Part shown: piece after piece, positions 1-7,510 of the stretch
Position numbering within the stretch: position 1 is the first letter of the stretch
Layout of the letters: each line of letters opens with the position of its first letter
Assembly (NCBI GenBank): GCA_002342985.1
Contig: DDRC01000164.1
Span: 1 to 12,902, forward strand
DNA: 12,902 nucleotides
Reading direction: 5' to 3'
Origin: Flavobacteriales bacterium UBA2426
GTDB lineage: Bacteria; Bacteroidota; Bacteroidia; Flavobacteriales_F; PHOS-HE28
The notes under the pieces: model-generated
Database searches by the model: none
The model's input: only the letters and a program-made list of their open reading frames with translations
Told to the model about the DNA's origin: nothing
Position numbers and translations under genes: made by a program

Positions 1-1
1 C

Positions 2-3000
2 TTCAAGCACCAGCACACCGCCTCAATCCGGGTCTCCGGCACCTCCGACCTGGAGGCCATGAACTGCTCCTTTACCGATGTCTACCAAGCGGTGATGAGC
101 ACCGGGAACAACCAGAGCTTCCACCACTTCAACATACTCAGGACCTACGGGACGGCGATCTACCTGCTGGACAACAATACCAGCGTGACGCACTGTACGC
201 TGCGCGACGTGGCGATGGTGCCCGGGCTGGGAGAGAAGGACATGGGCTACATCGGCATGCGGCTCAATGGCGCCGGCGTCACCATCACGGACAATCGGAT
301 GGAGAACATCGGCTATTGCGGCATCGCGGTGGCCAATAATGCCTTGGTGGAGCGGAACGTGATCATCAATGCCATGGCCATCCTCAATGATGGCGGTGGC
401 ATCACCTTCGACCATGCCGACGGCGTCATCGTGCGCAACAACATCGTCCGCGACCTCATTGGCAATGTGGAGAGCTGCGCGCCCAACTGGATCAACTCGG
501 TGCCGATGTGCCACGGCATCTACTTCGGCAACACCAGCATCAAGAACGCGCTGGTGAAGGACAATACCGTGAGCAATTGCAGCGCAAGCGGCATGCATGT
601 GGACCACACCATGGTGAGCTCAGGCAACCGCATCGAGGGGAACGTGCTGTACAACAACGCGATCCAGCTCAGCGTCTCGGACTTCAGCAACTACAATGGC
701 CCCGGAGCGACCGCGCCCTATCACGTGCCTGCCTTCAATACCGTCTACTCGGGCAACGTGCTCTATAGCGTGACCAAGGACCAGCTGTGCATGCGGCAGT
801 ACCATTGCAACAGCCCCAATTGGGTGGACTACGGCACCTTCACGAACAACAGGTACTTCAGCCCCTACAACGACCGTAGCATCTACCTCTTCAACACCAA
901 CACGGGCACCCCGCGCTATTTCGCCCTGGAGCGCTGGCAAGCCACCTTCAGCGAGGATGCCGGCTCCACACGCAGCCCGCTGTACCTGCCCAGCATGGAG
1001 GTCACCTCGGTGCTCGGCTCCAATCCCGTGCCCAACGGGACCTTCGCCTCGAACGTCACCGGCTGGACGGGCTGGCCCAGCCAGGGACAGCTCGCCCACA
1101 ACACATCACGGCTCGATAACGGCAGCCTGCGGGTGAGCTTCACCAGCAATGCCACCTACAATACGCACAACCTGAAGCACACCACCAATGTCCCGCTGCA
1201 ACAGGGGAGCTGGTACAGGCTGCGCTTCAGCCTGGTGAGCGACATGATGGGGGAGCTCACCGTCGGCTTCAAGGGACTCAGCCAGCTGAACCTGCCCACC
1301 CAGGAGGGCGAGCGCGTATTCCCCTTCGATGGCAATCGCCGCGACGTGGAGCACTTCTTCCAGAGCACCATCACGGATCAGGGCTCCTGCCAGTTCACCT
1401 GCCTATACACAGAGGGCATCTACTACCTCGACAATGTGTCGCTGGAGCGCGTGACCGCCGTACCGGTCAACCCGTTCCAATCGCACGTGCTGCTGGCCAA
1501 CGAGCAGCCCACTGCGCAGGTCTTCTCCGTGCCCAGCGGATGCTGGAAGGATGTGGACGGCAATGTGCAGGGCGCAACGGTCACCCTTCAGCCGTACACC
1601 TCCCGTGTCATCTACCGGTTCACCGGCGCCGGCTGCAGCACGGCGCCCACGGATTGCGCCGGGGTGGTGGGCGGCACGGCTGTGCCTGGCGCAGCATGCA
1701 ACGACAACAATCCCTGCACCATCAATGACGTATGGTCGGCCGACTGCCAGTGCGCAGGCACGCAGAGCACGCCTTCGGCGACCATCACGGCCGGAGGAAC
1801 CACGGTATTCTGCGCGGGGGGGAGCGTGACCCTCGCTGCGAACACCGGGACCGGGCTCACCTACCAATGGCGCAACAATGGAACGGCCATCAACGGCGCC
1901 ACGGCCAGCACCTACCAGGCCAGCACCGCTGGCAGCTACACGGTGTCGGTGACCAATGCCAACGGCTGCAGCGCCACCTCATCGGCGATCCAGGTAACGG
2001 TGAATCCGGCGCCCTCCTCAACGGTCACCGCCAGTGGCCCCACCAGTTTCTGCACCGGTTCGAGCGTCACCCTGAGCGCAGCAACGGGGACGGGCTTCGC
2101 CTACCAGTGGCGCAACAACGGGGCGGCCATCAGCGGCGCCACGTCAAGCACTTACACCGCCACGGCATCAGGTTCCTACTCGGTGACCGTGACCTCGGGG
2201 GGGTGCAGCGCCACGTCTGCCGGCCAGAGCGTCACCGTGAGCGCAGCTCCTGCCGCGAGCATCACGGCTGGCGGCCCCACCACCTTCTGCGCAGGCGGCA
2301 CCGTGGTGCTTTCCGCGAATACGGGCACCGGCCTCACTTACCAGTGGCGGAGGGACGGAGCCAGCATCACCGGCGCCACCGGCAGCAGCTTCACGGCCAC
2401 CGCTGCGGGCAGTTACACCGTGACAGTGACCAGCGGAGGCTGCAGCACCACCTCCGCGGCGGTCGCGGTTGCCGTGAACAGCGCACCGGCGGCCACCATC
2501 ACGGCCGGCGGCTCCACCGGTTTCTGCAGCGGCGGAAGCGTTGCGCTGAACGCGAACACCGGCACGGGGCTCACCTACCAATGGTTCCGCAATGGTTCCG
2601 CGATCAGCGGCGCAACGGGAGTCTCCTACACGGCCTCCACGGCCGGCAGCTACACCGTTCGGGTGACGAGCGGCGGTTGCAGCACCACCTCGGCAGCGGT
2701 GAACGTGACGGTGGGCACGGCCCCCGCCGCCTCCATCACGGCTGGCGGCCCCACCACCTTCTGCAGCGGGGGCAGCGTATCGCTTGCGGCCAACACCGGA
2801 ACCGGGCTCACCTACCAATGGCGCCGCAACGGCACCGCCATCAGCGGTGCAACAGCCAGCGTCTATGCGGCAGCCACGGCGGGTACCTACACCGTGACGG
2901 TGACGAACGCCGGCTGCAGCACGACCTCTGCCGGGGTCACCGTGAATGTGACGGCCGCACCGATCGCCGCCATCACGGCAGGCGGCTCCACCACGTTCTG

Positions 3001-4489
3001 CACCGGTGGGAGCGTGACGCTCAGCGCTTCCACGGGAACGGGCTACACCTACCAATGGCGCAACAACGGCGCGGCCATCAGCGGCGCTACGGGCAGCACC
3101 TACACCGCCACCGCCACCGGTGCTTACAGTGTTGCGGTATCGGCCGGCGGGTGCACCACCGTTTCGGCCAGCACCAATGTCAACGTGTCCTCGGCACCTG
3201 CGGCATCCATCACGGCGGGCGGCAGCACCAGTTTCTGCGCAGGGGGCAGCGTGGCCCTGTCAGCCAACCAAGGCTCCGGCTTCACCTATCAGTGGAGGCG
3301 AGATGGGTCGAGCATCAGTGGCGCCACGGCCAGCACCTACAGCGCCACGCAGGGGGGCAGCTATACCGTGGTGGTGGCCAATGGGGGATGCAGCAGCACC
3401 TCCTCCCCGCTGGCGGTGACTGTTCGCCCGGTGCCGACCGTGACGTGCAGCGCCAGCCCGAGCACCAGCACCGTATCCGTTGCTGCCACGGGCGGACAGT
3501 CGCCCTATGCCTATGCCTGGAATACCAGCCCCGCGCAAACGACCCCCACGGCCTCGGTAACGGCCTCGGGCACCTATGCGGTCACCGTCACCGGAGCGAA
3601 CGGCTGTTCGAGCGTGTGCTCGACCACCATCACCCTCTCCACCGCTTCGTGCACGGGAATCCGCACCGAGACCCAGGGCATCTGGGGGCTGCCGGCCACG
3701 GCAACGAACCAATCCGGCTACATGGCCAACAACTGGTCGGCGGCCTTCCCGGCGCCCAACCACCTCACCATCGGCTGCTCCGGCCGCCTGCTTCGGTTCA
3801 CCACGGCCCAGGCCGTCATCAATACGCTGCCCACCACCGGTACGGCGGCGTTGCTGCCCAGCGGCACCACCGTGGACCCCGGGACCGCGATCTCCAATAC
3901 CCTTCTCGGCCATCTGGCCGCATTGAAGATCAGCGTGCGATTGGATGAGCTGAATCCTTCCTTCAGCTCATCGGATGTGCTGCTCAAGGACATGATCGTC
4001 CGCTCGGGCACCTTCGCTGGCTGGACGGTGCAGCAGCTCGTGAATCACGCCGACCAAGCCATCGGCGGCTGCGTGGCGCAATACCCCTTGGTAACGATCG
4101 CTTCCGCATTGGCCAACATCAATCAAGGGTACCAGGGCGGAACCATGAACAACAACTATCTGCGTTGCCCGGGCTCATCCGCCATGGCACTGGAAGGCGA
4201 TTGGCCGCAGGAAGATGGCGCGGTGACCGAAATCGATGGCTCTATCCACCCGAACCCCTTCCGCGAGAGCACGACGATCACACTGCTTGGCCTGGATACG
4301 GACCAGCGGCTGGATGTGCGCGTGTTGCGCGTGGATGGAGCCCTGGTGGACCACCTCTACGAAGGCACTGTGCCCGAAGAGGGGGCGCTGCGCCTGGGGT
4401 GGCAAGGGGCTGGGCGAGCAGCTGGTCTCTACATCCTGATCGCCACCAATGGCGACCGGGTATTCCGCGGCAAGCTGATGGTGGAATAG
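2..4489 (+). CDS. Large multidomain secreted/surface protein with beta-helix, Ig-like repeats and T9SS sorting domain (5' partial)
   Basis: The reading frame is open to the left edge, so the gene starts upstream. The ATG at 59 lies inside beta-helix sequence with no signal peptide and is not the start. About 1495 residues are visible. In order they are: a right-handed parallel beta-helix (about 2-985; NN/GN/RN turns such as IVRNNIVRD) closing with a W-Q-x(4)-E-D-x(2)-S stretch like that in beta-helix glycosidases; a CBM4/9-like beta-sandwich (about 1015-1460; NGTFASNVTGW to YYLDNVSLERV); a short beta segment with VTLQPYTSRVIYRF; a Cys-rich linker; seven Ig-like repeats; one SprB-like repeat; an unrecognised module; and a T9SS type A sorting domain. 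Such proteins are exported by Sec, then cross the outer membrane by T9SS. Polysaccharide binding or cleavage is inferred from the fold types only; I see no certain catalytic residues. It converges on batE with a 13-bp gap. Confidence 0.9.
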   Translation, partial: FKHQHTASIRVSGTSDLEAMNCSFTDVYQAVMSTGNNQSFHHFNILRTYGTAIYLLDNNTSVTHCTLRDVAMVPGLGEKDMGYIGMRLNGAGVTITDNRMENIGYCGIAVANNALVERNVIINAMAILNDGGGITFDHADGVIVRNNIVRDLIGNVESCAPNWINSVPMCHGIYFGNTSIKNALVKDNTVSNCSASGMHVDHTMVSSGNRIEGNVLYNNAIQLSVSDFSNYNGPGATAPYHVPAFNTVYSGNVLYSVTKDQLCMRQYHCNSPNWVDYGTFTNNRYFSPYNDRSIYLFNTNTGTPRYFALERWQATFSEDAGSTRSPLYLPSMEVTSVLGSNPVPNGTFASNVTGWTGWPSQGQLAHNTSRLDNGSLRVSFTSNATYNTHNLKHTTNVPLQQGSWYRLRFSLVSDMMGELTVGFKGLSQLNLPTQEGERVFPFDGNRRDVEHFFQSTITDQGSCQFTCLYTEGIYYLDNVSLERVTAVPVNPFQSHVLLANEQPTAQVFSVPSGCWKDVDGNVQGATVTLQPYTSRVIYRFTGAGCSTAPTDCAGVVGGTAVPGAACNDNNPCTINDVWSADCQCAGTQSTPSATITAGGTTVFCAGGSVTLAANTGTGLTYQWRNNGTAINGATASTYQASTAGSYTVSVTNANGCSATSSAIQVTVNPAPSSTVTASGPTSFCTGSSVTLSAATGTGFAYQWRNNGAAISGATSSTYTATASGSYSVTVTSGGCSATSAGQSVTVSAAPAASITAGGPTTFCAGGTVVLSANTGTGLTYQWRRDGASITGATGSSFTATAAGSYTVTVTSGGCSTTSAAVAVAVNSAPAATITAGGSTGFCSGGSVALNANTGTGLTYQWFRNGSAISGATGVSYTASTAGSYTVRVTSGGCSTTSAAVNVTVGTAPAASITAGGPTTFCSGGSVSLAANTGTGLTYQWRRNGTAISGATASVYAAATAGTYTVTVTNAGCSTTSAGVTVNVTAAPIAAITAGGSTTFCTGGSVTLSASTGTGYTYQWRNNGAAISGATGSTYTATATGAYSVAVSAGGCTTVSASTNVNVSSAPAASITAGGSTSFCAGGSVALSANQGSGFTYQWRRDGSSISGATASTYSATQGGSYTVVVANGGCSSTSSPLAVTVRPVPTVTCSASPSTSTVSVAATGGQSPYAYAWNTSPAQTTPTASVTASGTYAVTVTGANGCSSVCSTTITLSTASCTGIRTETQGIWGLPATATNQSGYMANNWSAAFPAPNHLTIGCSGRLLRFTTAQAVINTLPTTGTAALLPSGTTVDPGTAISNTLLGHLAALKISVRLDELNPSFSSSDVLLKDMIVRSGTFAGWTVQQLVNHADQAIGGCVAQYPLVTIASALANINQGYQGGTMNNNYLRCPGSSAMALEGDWPQEDGAVTEIDGSIHPNPFRESTTITLLGLDTDQRLDVRVLRVDGALVDHLYEGTVPEEGALRLGWQGAGRAAGLYILIATNGDRVFRGKLMVE
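1652..1762 (+). other. Cys-rich linker module within the large surface protein
   Basis: This roughly 37-residue stretch has the pattern D-C-AGVVGG-x-AVPG-x(2)-C-NDNNP-C-TINDVW-x(3)-C-x-C-AG. It has five cysteines, with a sixth just upstream in GAGC. From memory, similar D-C-x-G...PG-x-x-C-D-D-x-N...ND...C-x-C-x-G stretches recur in secreted Bacteroidota proteins between larger domains. The Asp/Asn-rich NDNNP core could bind calcium, but that is inference. It sits between the beta-sandwich part and the Ig-like array and looks like a disulfide-stabilised hinge. Confidence 0.5.
1775..3436 (+). repeat. Seven tandem Ig-like domain repeats, 237-240 bp each
   Basis: Seven in-frame repeats start at 1775, 2015, 2252, 2489, 2726, 2963 and 3200. 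The first is 240 bp (80 residues) and the next six are exactly 237 bp (79 residues). Each has the consensus (A)xITAGG-x-T-x-FC-x-GGSV-x-L-x-A, then G-x-TYQW-x-(R/N)-(N/D)G, I-x-GAT and a G-x-Y-x-V-x-V strand followed by GC. The two cysteines per repeat are placed like an Ig-fold disulfide pair. Repeats 1, 4 and 5 share the identical 18 bases gggctcacctaccaatgg at the same offset (1853, 2567, 2804). Ig-like arrays of this kind usually act as stalks that hold a functional head away from the cell surface. Confidence 0.9.
3437..3652 (+). other. SprB-like repeat domain within the large surface protein
   Basis: About 72 residues follow the last Ig-like repeat and depart from its consensus. Visible features are ATGGQSPYAYAWNTS, TASGTYAVTVTGANGCSS and flanking cysteines. 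The G-G-x-x-P-Y-x-Y-x-W followed by G-x-Y-x-V-T-V-T-x-x-x-G-C arrangement is that of SprB-type repeats in Bacteroidota adhesins. It probably continues the stalk. Confidence 0.6.
4244..4486 (+). other. T9SS type A C-terminal sorting domain
   Basis: The last 81 residues begin with IHPNPF, the typical first strand of the Por-secretion (type A) sorting domain. They continue with STTITL, a hydrophilic middle with V-R-V-L-R-V-D-G, a GLYILIAT strand and a terminal FRGKLMVE. In the family this domain directs the protein through the type IX secretion channel and is then removed, usually with attachment of the product to the surface or release. It marks the host as a T9SS-bearing member of the Bacteroidota. 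Confidence 0.9.
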
Positions 4490-4502
4490 GTGTCGGCTTT
4501 GC

Positions 4503-5261
4503 TCAGATCCGTTCAAGTGCGGAGGCCGGGAGCCACCCCACTTGGTCGTTGGGCAGTGCGACCTCGACCCAGCCATTCCCTTCCTGCGCGATGCCCACCT
4601 TGGCGCCGCGGTGAAGGATGAATAGGGCTTTCGCGCCTTGCCTGGGCTCAGCCAACGCTTCCACCTTGCCTGCCATCACCACGGCTGCATCATGCTGCAT
4701 AAGCGCGCTGTGCCTCATCGAAGCGATGGTCAGGGAGACCGCCAGGCCCATGGCCGCAACGAGCGCCATGGCCCAAAGGCCGATTCGGAGCAGCCGTTGG
4801 CTGGTGAGGAGCGCCCCGGCCATGCACGCGAATAAGGCGAGGCAGGCGATGAGGGCGTTGCGGGCCCAGGAATCAGGGTCATTCCCTTGGATGATCTGCC
4901 AGGTCCTGCCCAGAGAATGGCTGGAACCCGGGATGCGGTCCCGAACCTGCTCGTTTGCCAGGTCGAGGTTGGCGCGTATGTCAGCATCGTTCGGGGCCAG
5001 CCGAAGTCCGCGCTCATAGTGGAGCACGGCCCGTGCAACATCGCCCAGCTTGAAGTGGCAATTGCCAAGGGCCAGCTGGAGGGCCGGCGAGTCGTACCGT
5101 GAAGCCACGCTATCGAATGCGGTGAGGGCACCGGCGTAGTCCGCTTCGGAATAGGCGCGCTGGCCGGCGGCCACCATTGAATCCGCCTCGGCCTGCCGCA
5201 TCGCGGCTGCCGGGGCCATGAATTGGAAGAGGGGAAGCAGGAGGAAGAGTACCCTGGTCAT
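4503..5261 (-). CDS. batE: BatE: TPR protein with two membrane segments and a C-terminal SH3-like domain
   Basis: The protein has 252 residues, starting at the ATG at 5261, which overlaps the batD stop as ATGA. The frame continues upstream to 5363, but that would lie inside batD and bury the clear signal sequence MTRVLFLLLPLFQFMAPAAA. Residues about 25-105 form TPR-type helices (GQRAYSEADYAGALTAFDSV, LGNCHFKLGDVARAVLHYER, then AP-N-D-A-D). Residues 134-153 and 158-180 are hydrophobic membrane segments. Residues 192-252 look like a bacterial SH3 domain ending VGWLPASALERI. The expected layout is TPR outside, hairpin in the inner membrane, SH3 outside. It is the last gene of the operon and converges on the T9SS gene; no hairpin plus T-run terminator was found. 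The role in the Bat complex is inferred from context. Confidence 0.88.
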   Translation of the reverse strand: MTRVLFLLLPLFQFMAPAAAMRQAEADSMVAAGQRAYSEADYAGALTAFDSVASRYDSPALQLALGNCHFKLGDVARAVLHYERGLRLAPNDADIRANLDLANEQVRDRIPGSSHSLGRTWQIIQGNDPDSWARNALIACLALFACMAGALLTSQRLLRIGLWAMALVAAMGLAVSLTIASMRHSALMQHDAAVVMAGKVEALAEPRQGAKALFILHRGAKVGIAQEGNGWVEVALPNDQVGWLPASALERI

Positions 5262-7003
5262 GATGCCATGGAGCGTTCGATGCGTTGGATGAGACTCACG
5301 GCCTCGTCGTAGACCTCCTGCCTCGGCTTGCCTTCGATGGGGGCGAATCGCGCAAGGTCGCATGCTTGGAGCAGGCGGTCGCAGTCGCTGGCCAGTTGCT
5401 CGGCAGCGGGCGCGGCGGCGAGCGCTTCCTTGAGGCGCGCTCCGCCGACCTCGGCCGCGCCGAGGCCTAGCTTATCGCTCAGGTAGCCGCGGAGGGCCTT
5501 GGACACCGCTCCGTGGAACACGGCGGGATCGTTGCTCCGCAGCGCATCGGATGCCGCGCGCAACCGCTGCCGGGCCACGCGCTCCGCAGCACGCCGCCGC
5601 ATACCCTGCTCATCGGAGAGCCATTTCCTGCGCCGGTGGCGCCAGGCCATCAGCAGGCCGAACGCTATCGGCGGCGCTGCCATGCCCGCCAGCCAGGGCC
5701 AGGAGCCGAAGAGGTAGACATCCTTCCCACGAAGGCCGAATGTGCCGGTGGGGATGTACCGGATGTCCGTATCCAAGGCGGTCACATCCTTGCGCACCGG
5801 GCGATTCTGCAAGGTGGCTATGCCGCCGCCAGCGCCCGGTGCCACCTCCACCACCAAAGGTTCGCTGCTAAGGGAGCGGTAGGTGCCGGTCCGTGTGTCG
5901 AAGAAGCTGATTCCGACAGGCCCCAGCTCGAAGCGGCCGTCGTGACGGGGGATCACCGTGTACTGGAACCCACGCGAGCCGCTCATGCCTGAAGCGCTCA
6001 CGTTGATGCGATCCACAACCTTCGGCTCATAGGTCTCGAAATCGGCTGGGAATTGCAGCTTGGGCGCATCGATGAGCTTGAGGTTGCTGCGACCGCTGAT
6101 CCGCACCTCCACTTCGATGGCCTCGTTGACCTGGACCGCAGTGCGATCCGCCTTCACCGACAACTCCAGCTCGCCCACGGCGCCATTGAAATCCGCGGGG
6201 GCATTGGGTGGCAAGGGGAGGGCCGTGAGCACCGCTGCATTGCTCCGCACCTCGATGGTGCTGCCTCGGTTGAAGAAGCTGCGGTTCACCACGCACGTGA
6301 GCTGCATGGGGTCGATGCGCAGGCTCCCTGCCCGTTGCGGCAGCAGCAGCTGCTGCTTGATGGTGATCACCCTGTACCCGATGCCGTTCACCACCTTCTC
6401 CTCCCAGCGTGCGCCAGATACATCCAGCTCCTCGCTCCAGAATCCGTTCAGCTTGGGGGGATCCATCTGGGGCGCCTCAAGGCTGGCGTAACGGTTGTAG
6501 AGCTTATAGGTGGCCACTACCTGTTCTCCGACATAGGCTTTGGGCTTGCTCAGGGAAAGGGCGATGAACAGGTTGGGATCGCCTTGCTGGCCGAGGGCGA
6601 CGCTCGGGTCCGTGGGCGCTGCCGTGCCCTTGCTGACCTCGATCACAATGGGCTCGGTCTCAATCGTGCCACCGCCGACCCGTGCCCGTGCAGGACCGAT
6701 GGTGTATCGGCCCGGCTTGGTGGCTGTGAGCACCCAGGTGCGGCTCACCGAGCTGCTCATGCGACCGTTCACGTAGTTGAAGCTGCTGTTCTCGAAAGGA
6801 CCTTGGACGATCACCAGGCCCCCAAGGTCCGGGGCATCGAACCGGTCGCGGGCGTTGGAAAGGCTGACGGTGAGCCGCAGTTGATCGCCGGCCGCGATCG
6901 CCGTCCGGTCCACCGTGGCCCGGAAGGAGATCTCCTGGGCATCGGCGCTCACCAGCCGGAGCGCCAGCAGGAGGAGAAGCGAAATGCGGGCGATGGCAAT
7001 CAT
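5258..7003 (-). CDS. batD: BatD: membrane-anchored Bat operon protein
   Basis: The protein has 581 residues, about the usual BatD length. The N-terminal signal peptide (MIAIARISLLLLLALRLVSA) probably ends after ADA before QEISF. The mature N-terminus F-x-A-x-V-D-R-x-x-I-A-x-G-D-Q and the GPF-x-x-S-S-F-x-x-x-N-G stretch are typical of the BatD family, followed by several beta-rich extracytoplasmic segments. A membrane segment lies near 433-454, followed by RHRRRK, which by the positive-inside rule puts the last 120 residues in the cytosol. That tail is helical and contains LRGYLSDK (504-511). The start follows the batC stop by 3 bp, and AAAAGGA lies about 10 bases upstream as a possible ribosome site. 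The stop overlaps batE by 4 bp. No enzymatic activity is known for the family. Confidence 0.92.
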   Translation of the reverse strand: MIAIARISLLLLLALRLVSADAQEISFRATVDRTAIAAGDQLRLTVSLSNARDRFDAPDLGGLVIVQGPFENSSFNYVNGRMSSSVSRTWVLTATKPGRYTIGPARARVGGGTIETEPIVIEVSKGTAAPTDPSVALGQQGDPNLFIALSLSKPKAYVGEQVVATYKLYNRYASLEAPQMDPPKLNGFWSEELDVSGARWEEKVVNGIGYRVITIKQQLLLPQRAGSLRIDPMQLTCVVNRSFFNRGSTIEVRSNAAVLTALPLPPNAPADFNGAVGELELSVKADRTAVQVNEAIEVEVRISGRSNLKLIDAPKLQFPADFETYEPKVVDRINVSASGMSGSRGFQYTVIPRHDGRFELGPVGISFFDTRTGTYRSLSSEPLVVEVAPGAGGGIATLQNRPVRKDVTALDTDIRYIPTGTFGLRGKDVYLFGSWPWLAGMAAPPIAFGLLMAWRHRRRKWLSDEQGMRRRAAERVARQRLRAASDALRSNDPAVFHGAVSKALRGYLSDKLGLGAAEVGGARLKEALAAAPAAEQLASDCDRLLQACDLARFAPIEGKPRQEVYDEAVSLIQRIERSMAS

Positions 7004-7006
7004 GGT

Positions 7007-7510
7007 TCACCAGTCCTTTTCGATGGATGCGCGGTGCGCGGGCCGTGTCTTGGCCCTCACCTGCTGCTGCACGTCCTGTTCCTTGCGATCCACGGCATCG
7101 AGCATCCGCTCCGCGTCCTGCCGGTTGAGCCCGGAGCGGGACTCCCGACGGCCATCGCCGGTTTCGCCTTGGCTCTCGCCTTCCTTCCCGCTCTCCTCGG
7201 GTTTCGGCGTTCCTTGATCGGCGGAATCCTTCTCCTCCTGGCCGCTCGATTCCTGGGGCTGCTCCTGCTGAGCCTGGGCAGCGCGATTCTGGCGGTCCTG
7301 CTTCAGCAGCTCTTCGGCCAGCTTCAGGAGCCGCGGATCTCCGGGATGGGCACGAAGGCCCTGATCCAGGATGCGCATGGCCGGGCTCTTGTCCACCTTG
7401 ACATATTCCCGAGAGGCTCGGTTGAAGTACTCCTCCGCCGATGCCTGCTGGCCGATGGCGCAAAGCGGCAGGGCAAGGGCGAGGAGGCCGATGGTGATCC
7501 TGGTGGTCAT
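7007..7510 (-). CDS. batC: Short BatC: exported TPR-like protein with EKDW C-terminus
   Basis: The protein has 167 residues. A signal peptide (MTTRITIGLLALALPLCAIG) probably ends before QQ. The LPLC in it is not a good lipobox. Residues 25-70 look like one or two TPR helices pairs (ASAEEYFNRASREYVKV, RILDQGLRAHPGDPRLLKLA). Residues 79-128 are a disordered Q/E/S/G linker. The C-terminal part AERMLDAVDRKEQDVQQQV followed by a final IEKDW matches, as I recall it, the end of Bacteroidota BatC proteins, and the gene sits directly before batD as batC does. It is shorter than the usual 220-300 residues because most TPR repeats are in the separate upstream lipoprotein. Its start overlaps that gene's stop by 4 bp (ATGA). 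The name batC is assigned on the C-terminus and position. Confidence 0.75.
   Translation of the reverse strand: MTTRITIGLLALALPLCAIGQQASAEEYFNRASREYVKVDKSPAMRILDQGLRAHPGDPRLLKLAEELLKQDRQNRAAQAQQEQPQESSGQEEKDSADQGTPKPEESGKEGESQGETGDGRRESRSGLNRQDAERMLDAVDRKEQDVQQQVRAKTRPAHRASIEKDW

Noticed and set aside
59..61. ATG as the start of the large + strand gene
   Set aside because: The frame is open upstream to base 2 with beta-helix-like residues, and no signal peptide follows this ATG, although the product must be exported by Sec before T9SS. The gene is 5' partial.
2168..3055. 295-codon open frame on the - strand opposite the Ig repeats
   Set aside because: The product is a Gly/Arg/Ala-rich shadow of the repeats with no independent coding signal.
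1775..3436. Regularly spaced repeats as a CRISPR or other non-coding array
   Set aside because: The repeats are 237-240 bp, in frame, diverged at many positions and encode Ig-like domains with a conserved Cys pair.
1732..3948. 738-codon open frame on the + strand, offset from the surface-protein frame
   Set aside because: It lies wholly inside the real gene. Its Arg/His/Gln-rich product follows from GC-rich repeat DNA read in a shifted frame, and its periodicity is that of the Ig repeats.
5262..5363. Upstream extension of batE to 5363
   Set aside because: It lies inside batD and would bury the signal peptide. The ATGA overlap at 5258-5261 matches the other junctions of the operon.
7452..7510. 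LPLC near the N-terminus of the short BatC as a lipobox
   Set aside because: The residue before Cys is Leu rather than Gly, Ala or Ser, and an ordinary signal peptidase site (AIG before QQ) follows directly.
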